From Comamonas sp. (lineage in GTDB: Bacteria > Pseudomonadota > Gammaproteobacteria > Burkholderiales > Burkholderiaceae_C), in assembly GCA_019236485.1 (NCBI GenBank), contig JAFAIY010000647.1, forward strand, positions 1 to 10,774: DNA of 10,774 bases, in the 5' to 3' direction. Position numbers and translations under genes: made by a program. Positions 5,040 to 10,774 of this stretch are shown here, one piece after another; within the stretch, counting starts at the first letter, position 1, and each line of letters begins with the position of its first letter. Below the pieces are notes generated by a model that made no database searches, was not told the origin of the DNA, and was given only the letters and a program-made list of their open reading frames with translations.

Positions 5040-7175
5040 TCAGAAGTCCATTCTCAGGCCGACCACCAGATTGCGTCCCGTCAAAGGCGCTGCGGTCTTG
5101 ATGAACGAGGTCGCGGCATAAGCCAGACGATTGGTCAGGTTCTGCCCCTTCACATAGAACTGCCACTGGTTGCCGCCGCTGCGCCACTGGTAGCTGGCGC
5201 CCAGGTTCAGCATGCCGTAGCCCGGAGTCTCGGTCTCGAAATTGGCGGTGCGGTTCTGGCGCAGCACCTGGGTCCATTCGGCCATGGTGTCCCAGCCGGC
5301 CAGACGCGCATTCACGCGCAGGCCGGCGCGCAGGGCCGGAATACGTGGCAGCGCCGATCCGTCGTCCAGGCGCGCACGCACGCCGTCGCCGAACACGGTC
5401 AGGCTCAGCTCACGGCTCAGGCGCTGGCTCAGCTGGGCTTCCCAGCCCGTGAAGCGCGCATTGCCCTGGGTGTATTGCAGCAGCTGCAGGCCTTCGTCCT
5501 CGTCCAGGGTTGCGCCATAGATATAGCCCTTGATGCGGTAGTGATAGGCATTGAGCTTCCAGGTCGTGTCGCCGGCGGTCTTGGCCAGGCCCAGATCCAG
5601 AGCCTGGGAGCGTTCGCGCTTCAGATTCGGGTTGCCCAGCTCATAGGTAGCCGTGGCCATGTGCAGACCGTGGGCGAACAGCTCTTCGGCCGTAGGCATG
5701 CGGCCGCCGCTGGTCACCGATGCCGTGGCGCTGTATCCGGGCTGGAACTTCCAGACCGTGCCCAGCGAGAACGAGGTCGCGCTGTGGCTGCGGCGCTCGT
5801 CGCTCTGCTCGGCATCGATGCGCTGGCGGTCATGTCGCATCGCGGCCTGCAGGCTCCAGTCCTGCCAGCGGTATTCCTCCAGCAGATACAGGCTCTGGCG
5901 CTGGGTTTCGGTGGGCTGCACATAGGCTTCCTCGCCGGTGGCGCTGAAGCGCCGGTTCATTGTCTGCAGGCCCAGCGTGCCGCGCCAGCCCGCGATGGGC
6001 TGGTGCTCGAGCTCCAGCCTCAGGTCATGGGCACGGTTTCTGAACTGCGTGCTCACCGCGCCGTCCTCGATTTCGTCATGGCGGTAATTGGTCCAGCCGC
6101 CACGCAGGCGCAGGGCGGCAATGCCTGCCCCGGGGTTGCGCCACTCGCCGCGCAGATCCCAGCGCTCGCTGGTCAGGTCCACCACGGGCACGCTGGTCGA
6201 AGCACCCGGGGCCGAATGGTCGTGGCCGTCATCGGCGCCGCAGTGCAGATGGTCGCCATGCGCATGGCAGCCTTCGAAGCTGTGCTGATGGCCGGGCAGG
6301 CCGTAATAAGCCGTCTGCCTGGTATAGGCCAGGCCCAGATAGCCGCTGTTGCCCACCCAGGACAGGCCCACGCTGCCGGTGTTGCCGCGGCTGAAGCTGC
6401 CCGGCACCTTGCCCTGGCCCCAGCCGCTGCCCACGCGGTAGTCGCCCGCGTTGCGCGCCACGCCTTCGGCATGCAGGACCAGCGTGCCGTTGTCGTTCTT
6501 CAAAGGGGTGGCACCGGTCAGAGAGAACGCGCCGGCCGACATGCCCGCGGCCGTGCCGGCCTGCGCCTCGACCGAGCCTTCCACGCCTTTGTCGGGCACG
6601 GTCGTGGGAATCTTGCCGTCAAGCACATTAACCACGCCACCCATGGCGCCCGCGCTGTACAGCAGGGCCGAGGGCCCGCGCAGTATCTCCATCTGCGTGG
6701 CCAGCATGGGTTCGGTGGTCACCGCGTGGTCGGGACTCACGGTGGAGGCGTCGAGCAGCTCCGAGCCGTCGCTGAGCACCGAAACCCGGGCCCCGTCCAT
6801 GCCGCGGATCACCGGGCGGCTCGCGCCCGCGCCGAAGTGGCTGGCGTTGATGCCGGGCTCGGCGGCCAGGGTCTCGCCCAGCGTGGCCGCGCGGCGCAGG
6901 CGCAGCTCCTTGTCGTCCAGCACCTGGACCGGGGTGGCCATGTCGCCGGCGGCCATGCCCGTGGCGGAGACGGTGACCTCGGCCAGGCTCGCATCCTGGG
7001 CGGCCGGTGCGGCCTCGGCCTGAGCCATGGCCATGGGAGCACAGACCAGCAGGCCCGCGCCCAGGGCCAGGCCGCGCCCGGCGGGCTGCAGCGCATCGAT
7101 GGCCTGCATCAGCGCCGATTTGGGAGAACGTTGGAAAACGGAAGACGAAGAAACAGAAAAACGGTGAATCATCAC
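5040..7175 (-). CDS. znuD: TonB-dependent receptor, ZnuD-type zinc uptake
   Basis: The protein has 711 residues and is an outer-membrane active importer driven by TonB. A long N-terminal region with a hydrophobic stretch (about 34-50) ends in AMAQA, a signal peptidase I-like site. A TonB-box-like AEVTVSA follows (65-71). The plug domain is about 80-190, with VIRGMDGARVSVLSDG and EILRGPSALLYSAGAMGGVVNVLDG. The rest is a 22-strand-type barrel ending in aromatic F711. Residues 296-320 are a loop with eight His and two Cys (C303, C312), like the zinc-capturing loop of Neisseria ZnuD, so zinc import is inferred; nickel, cobalt or copper cannot be excluded. The start at 7175 has GGAA about 8 bases upstream; ATG 7172 and the in-frame Met at residue 23 are alternatives. 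The DUF2946-like gene lies just upstream on the same strand. No obvious Zur box was seen by eye. Confidence 0.85.
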   Translation of the reverse strand: MMIHRFSVSSSSVFQRSPKSALMQAIDALQPAGRGLALGAGLLVCAPMAMAQAEAAPAAQDASLAEVTVSATGMAAGDMATPVQVLDDKELRLRRAATLGETLAAEPGINASHFGAGASRPVIRGMDGARVSVLSDGSELLDASTVSPDHAVTTEPMLATQMEILRGPSALLYSAGAMGGVVNVLDGKIPTTVPDKGVEGSVEAQAGTAAGMSAGAFSLTGATPLKNDNGTLVLHAEGVARNAGDYRVGSGWGQGKVPGSFSRGNTGSVGLSWVGNSGYLGLAYTRQTAYYGLPGHQHSFEGCHAHGDHLHCGADDGHDHSAPGASTSVPVVDLTSERWDLRGEWRNPGAGIAALRLRGGWTNYRHDEIEDGAVSTQFRNRAHDLRLELEHQPIAGWRGTLGLQTMNRRFSATGEEAYVQPTETQRQSLYLLEEYRWQDWSLQAAMRHDRQRIDAEQSDERRSHSATSFSLGTVWKFQPGYSATASVTSGGRMPTAEELFAHGLHMATATYELGNPNLKRERSQALDLGLAKTAGDTTWKLNAYHYRIKGYIYGATLDEDEGLQLLQYTQGNARFTGWEAQLSQRLSRELSLTVFGDGVRARLDDGSALPRIPALRAGLRVNARLAGWDTMAEWTQVLRQNRTANFETETPGYGMLNLGASYQWRSGGNQWQFYVKGQNLTNRLAYAATSFIKTAAPLTGRNLVVGLRMDF

Positions 7176-7232
7176 GGTTCCACAAACAGCCGTGCGCGCC
7201 GCTTCATCGCGTTGGCGGACACGGAAATTTCA

Positions 7233-7282
7233 ATCAAAACAGCTTGTAGTGCCTATCAAACAAGCGCTGGCTGCTACGAATT
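7233..7282. repeat. Comamonadaceae-type interspersed intergenic repeat
   Basis: On the minus strand the element contains GCAGCCAGCGCTTGTTTGAT and then ACTACAAGCTGTTTTGAT, a pattern I recognise as a short non-coding repeat scattered through Comamonadaceae genomes. It contains the inverted repeat GCTTGT (7242-7247) / ACAAGC (7260-7265). It lies in the 160-base gap between the DUF2946-like gene and znuD, where it could attenuate or insulate transcription. Family membership is from memory and not aligned. Confidence 0.5.
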
Positions 7283-7335
7283 CTGGAGATTGAGGTCTGA
7301 TGCAGCCCAGCCATGCGCAGCATGGCAAGCCGGAT

Positions 7336-7896
7336 CTAGGCCCGGGAACCGTAAGTGGGAGGCGCGCGCGCGTCGAAGGGCGCGGCGAGAACCACGGCGC
7401 GTGGCGCCGCAGCAAAAGGCCGGGGCAGCGCGGATTCGGGCGCGACACCGACAAACGCCAGCATGGCCGGCGGACCTGCATAGCCATGGCTGGCCTGGTC
7501 CAGCAGCTGACAGGCGGCGGGCCCATGGCCCGCAAACAGCGCATGCACCCAGGAGTTGGACGCGCAGCCGTCGCCGCAATCGGCATCCGTCGGCTGCGCT
7601 GCGGCGCCCGCATGGCTGACGCCATGCAGCACCGCCACCGTGGCCTGCGAGGTTGCGGCCGCATGCACCGCACGGTGCATCTGGCCCAGCGTGGGCCCCA
7701 GCACCATGGCCCAGACCAGCAGGCCCAGCAACCAGCGGCGCAGGCTGCCGCGCCCCGCAGCATGGGCTGGCAGGGTCTGGCTAGGGGAATGCTGCTGGGA
7801 CAACAAGATGGGAACGGTCGGCTGCGGCCCGGCGGCGAGAAGCCGCCGCTGAGGATTGCAAAGTGTATCGCGCCTGGGGCGGGTCGGCGCGAACAA
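7336..7896 (-). CDS. DUF2946-like exported or membrane-anchored protein
   Basis: The protein has 186 residues. The start is a TTG at 7896, chosen because AAGGA sits 7 bases upstream, inside the last codons of msrA; no ATG occurs in frame until residue 64. The N terminus is basic, then residues 52-70 (SLRRWLLGLLVWAMVLGPT) form a hydrophobic export or anchor segment. After it come scattered potential metal ligands: HRAVH (74-78), H91, H95, C107 and C111 (CGDGC), H118, H124, C129 and H137. The pattern 'HALFAGHGPAACQLLDQASH' (118-137) resembles the C-terminal motif of DUF2946 proteins, which I associate with metal-related TonB receptor loci. The C-terminal 50 residues are Ala/Pro-rich and low in information. 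The gene lies 3 bases after msrA and 160 bases before znuD. A periplasmic metal-binding helper to ZnuD is a guess. Confidence 0.6.
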   Translation of the reverse strand: MFAPTRPRRDTLCNPQRRLLAAGPQPTVPILLSQQHSPSQTLPAHAAGRGSLRRWLLGLLVWAMVLGPTLGQMHRAVHAAATSQATVAVLHGVSHAGAAAQPTDADCGDGCASNSWVHALFAGHGPAACQLLDQASHGYAGPPAMLAFVGVAPESALPRPFAAAPRAVVLAAPFDARAPPTYGSRA

Positions 7897-7899
7897 ACG

Positions 7900-8433
7900 C
7901 TAATCCTTGAGCCAGCGCGAGAAGGCCTTGCGGAATTTCTGCACCTTGGGGCCGACCACGAACGCGCAATAGCCCTGGTTGGGATGCTTGGCGAAATAGT
8001 CCTGGTGGTAGTCCTCGGCGCTCCAGTAGCTGCGCAGCGGCTCGACCTCGGTGACTATGGGGGCGTCGTAGGCGCCCTCCTCGCGCAGCTCCTGCAGCAA
8101 GGCCCTGGCCGTCTCGGCCTGGGCGGCGCTGCCGGTGTAGATGCCGCTGCGGTACTGGGTGCCTACATCATTGCCCTGGCGGTTGAGCGTGGTCGGGTCG
8201 TGGGTGCCGAAGAAAATCAGCAGCACGTCGCGCAGGCCGATGGCGGCCGGATCGAACTCCAGCTTCACTACCTCGGCATGGCCGGTCTGGCCCGTGCAGA
8301 CGTCCTCGTAGCTGGGGTGCTCCAGATGGCCGTTGGCATAGCCGTTTTCCACATCGACGATGCCGCGCACGCGGTCGAACACGGCTTCGGTGCACCAGAA
8401 GCAGCCTCCGCCAAGCACAATTGTTTCCGTCAT
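7900..8433 (-). CDS. msrA: Peptide methionine sulfoxide reductase MsrA
   Basis: The protein has 177 residues. The ATG at 8433 is chosen because AGGTGGA is well placed before it and the domain starts at once. MsrA reduces the S form of methionine sulfoxide in proteins and free Met, regenerated by thioredoxin. The signature GGGCFWCTEAVFD (8-20) carries the catalytic C11. Further family segments are GYANGHLEHPSYEDVCTGQTGHAE (31-53), FFGTHDPTTLNRQGNDVGTQYRS (74-96), and YHQDYFAKHPNQGYC (142-156), with C156 as likely resolving Cys. No signal peptide is present, so it is cytoplasmic. It is divergent from the zincin gene across 176 bases and is the first of three same-strand genes; the next gene begins 3 bases after its TAG, so translational coupling is likely. 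Confidence 0.97.
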   Translation of the reverse strand: MTETIVLGGGCFWCTEAVFDRVRGIVDVENGYANGHLEHPSYEDVCTGQTGHAEVVKLEFDPAAIGLRDVLLIFFGTHDPTTLNRQGNDVGTQYRSGIYTGSAAQAETARALLQELREEGAYDAPIVTEVEPLRSYWSAEDYHQDYFAKHPNQGYCAFVVGPKVQKFRKAFSRWLKD

Positions 8434-8482
8434 TGTTTCCACCTGAATCCTTGATGCCCGGCAGCAGAACCGACCGGTATGC

Positions 8483-8513
8483 TTGCGACGCAAACCGCCC
8501 CGGGCTCTAGAAT
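8483..8513 (+). promoter_or_regulatory. Candidate promoter of the zincin gene, with palindrome
   Basis: -35-like TTGCGA (8483-8488, 4/6) and -10-like TAGAAT (8508-8513, 5/6) are spaced 19 bases apart, longer than ideal. The -35 overlaps the perfect palindrome TTGCG-A-CGCAA (8483-8493). The region lies between divergent msrA and the zincin gene, so a factor bound there could act on both. Confidence 0.35.
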
Positions 8514-8609
8514 TTTAAGGGCAGGCCGGCACCAGCAGGCTGGCGTTGCCATGAATAGAGAACTGCCCCGATGCCGGGCCAGTTTTTTGGATCGACCTCG
8601 ACAAGCGCC

Positions 8610-9188
8610 ATGAACAGAAAAAAGATATTTGCCATCGCCGCCGTGTTTCTGGCCTGTGTGCCGGTCGCCGCATTTTCCACGATCAAGCCCTTGAGAATTC
8701 TGGCGCCGGCATTCTTTGCCCAGCTGAGCTGCGTGGACGGGAATATCTGCACCGACGATCCGGCGAGACTGGCCGAAGCCCGGCGGCTGTACCAGGACAG
8801 CCAACAGCTGGTCGCCAGCCAGATAGGCGGTTTCCGCCATGACGCCAAGGCCCTGTTCTGCTCCTCGCCCCAATGCGCCGAGACCTTTGGCCTGGGCCGG
8901 CGCGCGGGACTGGCCATCGGCAATTTCGGCATCGCGATTGCGCCCCGCGGCTGGACGGATTTCTATGTCAGGCACGAACTCATTCACCACAGGCAGGCCG
9001 AGGAAATGGGGAACTGGGCTGTTCTGAGAAAACCCGAATGGCTGATTGAGGGAATGGCCTATTCGCTGAGCAAGGACCCCAGGCGCCCCCTGCCCGCGCT
9101 TTCCGAAGCCTGGCGAGCCGATTTCGAGGCCTGGTACGCAAACATGAATCCTGCGGACCTGTGGCTCAAGGCCAAGGCCCAGCCTTAA
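8610..9188 (+). CDS. Small exported protein with HExxH zincin motif
   Basis: The protein has 192 residues from the ATG at 8610; this start gives a normal signal-like N terminus (MNRKKIFAIAAVFLACVPVAAF). An in-frame ATG at 8571 would add 13 polar residues; neither has a clear ribosome binding site. H122-E-L-I-H126 is a metalloprotease HExxH motif, and E147 in WLIEGMAYSLS, 21 residues after the last His, is placed to be the third ligand as in gluzincin and 'peptidase MA' proteins. Upstream, C41 and C47 (SCVDGNICTDD) and C84 and C89 (LFCSSPQC) could form two disulfides, consistent with the periplasm. FGLGRRAGLAIGNFGIAIAPRGW (93-115) leads into the active-site helix. A zinc-dependent hydrolase is inferred; substrate unknown. 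I do not recognise a named family. The gene stands alone between msrA (divergent) and the RND operon. Confidence 0.7.
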   Translation: MNRKKIFAIAAVFLACVPVAAFSTIKPLRILAPAFFAQLSCVDGNICTDDPARLAEARRLYQDSQQLVASQIGGFRHDAKALFCSSPQCAETFGLGRRAGLAIGNFGIAIAPRGWTDFYVRHELIHHRQAEEMGNWAVLRKPEWLIEGMAYSLSKDPRRPLPALSEAWRADFEAWYANMNPADLWLKAKAQP

Positions 9189-9392
9189 GCCCCGGCGACC
9201 GATTGCTCCAGGCGAGAAATCCTGCGAGCTTCTGCAAGCCAGGGCCAGGCCGCTGCCCCCGGCTGCGCACTCCCCGCTACACTGATTGTTGGCCATGCAA
9301 TAAAACCGGCCCGGCCGGCATCTAGGATGCGGGCAGGAGACCGCACCCATCACAGACCACCAAGAGTTTTGCCGCAGAGGGACCCCCATACC

Positions 9393-10616
9393 ATGAAGCG
9401 TTCAGGCCGCTGGGCCATAGGCCTGGTCATTGCCGGCTTGCTGGCCGTCGCCGGCTGGCGTGTTGCCAGCCATCAACAACAGAAAAAGCAGGCCATGGCC
9501 GCCGCGAGCGCGCCGCTGGAGCTGCCTATCCAGATTGCCCCCCCCGAGGTGCTGGCCCTGCAGCCCCAGGAGCTGGCTCTGACCGTCCCCGTCAACGGCG
9601 TGGTGCAGGCCGTGAACTCGGCCGTGGTCAAGGCCTATGTGGCCGGCGAACTGCGCGGCTTCAGCCTGCGCGAAGGCGATAGCGTCGGCAAGGGCCAGCA
9701 GCTGGCCCATATCGACGCGACCGAGGCCGAGGCGCGCTGGCGCCAGGCCAGGCTGCAGGCCGAGGCCGCCAAGGGCCAGCTGGCGATCGCCCAGCGCAAC
9801 CAGGACAATAACGCGGCTCTGGTGCAAAAAGGCTTTGTCTCCACCACGGCGCTGGTCACCTCCCAGGCGAATCTGGATTCGGCGCTGGCCAATCTGGCCG
9901 CCGCCCAGGCCGCCGCCGATGCGGCGCGCAAGGCCGTGACCGACTCGGTCATCACCAGCCCCATGAACGGCCAGATCGCCCAGCGCTTTGTGCAAAACGG
10001 CGAGCGCGTCGGGGTCGAGGCCCGCATCGTCGAGGTCGTGGACCCGGCGCGGCTGGAGATCATGGCCCAGCTGGCTCCCGCGGAATCGGTGCAGGTCCAG
10101 CTAGGCCAGGCGGCCGAGCTCCTGGTGCCGGGCGCGCCCCAGGACATGGAAGCCGTGGCGGCCAAGGTGGTCCGCATCAACCCCAGCGCCCAGACCGGCT
10201 CGCGCACCGTGGCCGTCTATCTGGCCCTGCCGCAAGCTAGCAAGAGCGAGAGCAACCAGCGCAGTCTGCAACTGCGCCCCGGTCTGTTCCTTCAGGGCAG
10301 CATCATCACCGGCAAGAGCAGCCAGCTGGCCGTACCGCTGAGCGCGGTGCGCACCGACAAGCCCCAGCCCTATGTGCAGCTGCTGCAGGCCGCCGATCCC
10401 GGCGCGCCGCAGGCCCTGCTGCGCGTGCGCCACCAAAGCGTGGAGCTCGGTCGCCAGACCCCGCACCAGGGCGCGGCCTGGGTGCAGGTACTCAGCGGCC
10501 TGAGCGCCGGCGACAGGATTCTGGCCGGCAGCGCCGGCGGCCTGCGCGAAGGCACGGCCGTCGAGGTCCAGGCGTCCGCGGACGCCTTGGGCAGCGCCAA
10601 GACCGGGGGCAAATAA
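9393..10616 (+). CDS. RND efflux periplasmic adaptor (membrane fusion protein)
   Basis: The protein has 407 residues. The ATG at 9393 follows AGAGGGA and starts an N-terminal anchor (residues 7-23). The domain order is that of RND adaptors: beta-barrel and lipoyl first half (about 60-109, with VVKAYVAGELRGFSLREGDSVGKGQ), an alpha-helical hairpin rich in Ala, Gln and Arg (about 110-182), lipoyl second half (about 185-215, with TSPMNGQIAQRFVQNGERV), beta-barrel (about 217-305) and membrane-proximal domain to the end. It links the inner-membrane RND pump to an outer-membrane channel. The pump gene starts on the base after its TAA. No lipobox Cys is present, so it is held by a helix rather than lipid. 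The substrate is unknown; it could be drugs, aromatics or metals, and nothing in the window decides this. Confidence 0.9.
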   Translation: MKRSGRWAIGLVIAGLLAVAGWRVASHQQQKKQAMAAASAPLELPIQIAPPEVLALQPQELALTVPVNGVVQAVNSAVVKAYVAGELRGFSLREGDSVGKGQQLAHIDATEAEARWRQARLQAEAAKGQLAIAQRNQDNNAALVQKGFVSTTALVTSQANLDSALANLAAAQAAADAARKAVTDSVITSPMNGQIAQRFVQNGERVGVEARIVEVVDPARLEIMAQLAPAESVQVQLGQAAELLVPGAPQDMEAVAAKVVRINPSAQTGSRTVAVYLALPQASKSESNQRSLQLRPGLFLQGSIITGKSSQLAVPLSAVRTDKPQPYVQLLQAADPGAPQALLRVRHQSVELGRQTPHQGAAWVQVLSGLSAGDRILAGSAGGLREGTAVEVQASADALGSAKTGGK

Positions 10617-10774
10617 ATGTGGTTCACCCGCATCAGCCTCAGGAATCCGGTGCTGGCCACCATGCTCATGCTGGCCTTTGTGGTGCTGGGCGTGTTCTCC
10701 TACCAGCGGCTCAAGGTCGACCAGTTCCCCAATATCGAGTTCCCCGTGGTGGTGGTCACGGTGGAATATCCGGG
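10617..10774 (+). CDS. RND (HAE-1/AcrB-like) efflux pump, N-terminal part
   Basis: Only the first 52 codons are inside the window; the gene runs off the right edge. The translation begins MWFTRISLRNPVLATML, followed by a transmembrane helix (about 12-28, MLMLAFVVLGVF) and LKVDQFPNIEFPVVVVTVEYPG. The short cytoplasmic start, first helix, and 'P.IEFP.V.V...YPG' motif are hallmarks of RND transporters of the hydrophobe/amphiphile type, proton-driven trimeric pumps of the inner membrane. Its ATG directly abuts the TAA of the adaptor gene (TAAATG), so translation is probably coupled. Confidence 0.92.
   Translation, partial: MWFTRISLRNPVLATMLMLAFVVLGVFSYQRLKVDQFPNIEFPVVVVTVEYP

Noticed and set aside
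5475..7619. A 714-codon open frame on + antisense to the TonB receptor
   Set aside because: Composition is low-complexity Gly/Ala/His/Arg-rich with no domain; it mirrors the codon bias of the real minus-strand genes, which have clear family motifs.
7230..7763. A 177-codon minus-strand frame overlapping the DUF2946-like gene
   Set aside because: Rich in Arg, Trp, Cys and Pro, as expected of an out-of-frame reading; the other minus-strand frame has an export segment, a family-like motif and a ribosome binding site.
7300..8454. A 384-codon open frame on + opposite msrA and the DUF2946-like gene
   Set aside because: It is antisense to the unmistakable MsrA sequence and shows no domain of its own.
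9301..9330. GC-rich hairpin CCGGCCCGGCCGG with a minus-strand T run as a terminator
   Set aside because: No minus-strand gene lies upstream of it, the stem is only about 5 bp with a 3-base loop, and the self-complementary run is expected at this GC content.
8430..9389. A 319-codon open frame on - opposite the zincin gene
   Set aside because: It overlaps the whole exported zincin gene and part of msrA's upstream region; no recognisable motif, whereas the + frame has a signal peptide and HExxH.

Overview
The window reads as ordinary chromosome of a high-GC betaproteobacterium, most likely Comamonadaceae close to Comamonas. This is an inference from the protein sequences and from interspersed repeats that resemble ones I associate with that family. 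No rRNA, tRNA, insertion sequence, prophage or CRISPR array is visible.

Layout. (1) 1-285: C-terminal end of a SnoaL/NTF2-like protein on +, followed by a very strong bidirectional terminator. (2) 366-884: a membrane-anchored OmpA-domain protein on -. (3) 1140-2482: a ChaC-type gamma-glutamylcyclotransferase, then a lipoprotein Cu/Zn superoxide dismutase, both +. (4) 2538-3143 (-) and 3193-3840 (+): divergent genes for a MobA/MocA-like nucleotidyltransferase and PdxH. (5) 3957-4985: a tyrosine-recombinase-like protein that lacks most of the catalytic residues and has its own promoter over a palindrome. (6) 5040-8433, all -: transcription order msrA, a DUF2946-like exported protein, then a ZnuD-type TonB-dependent receptor with a His/Cys-rich loop. 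(7) 8610-9188: a small exported protein with an HExxH...E zincin signature. (8) 9393-10774: an RND efflux periplasmic adaptor and the first 52 codons of its RND pump, with stop and start codons directly abutting.

How the genes fit together. Several genes serve redox and metal handling: glutathione turnover (ChaC), periplasmic superoxide removal (SodC), methionine sulfoxide repair (MsrA) and outer-membrane zinc import (ZnuD with the DUF2946-like protein). PdxH and the MocA-like enzyme are cofactor genes. The RND pair starts an export operon that continues past the window.

The least ordinary items are the apparently catalytically dead recombinase with its predicted leaderless, palindrome-bearing promoter; the exported mini-zincin; and the msrA/DUF2946/znuD arrangement with a TTG start. 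I do not see a clear new multi-gene defence or mobile system.
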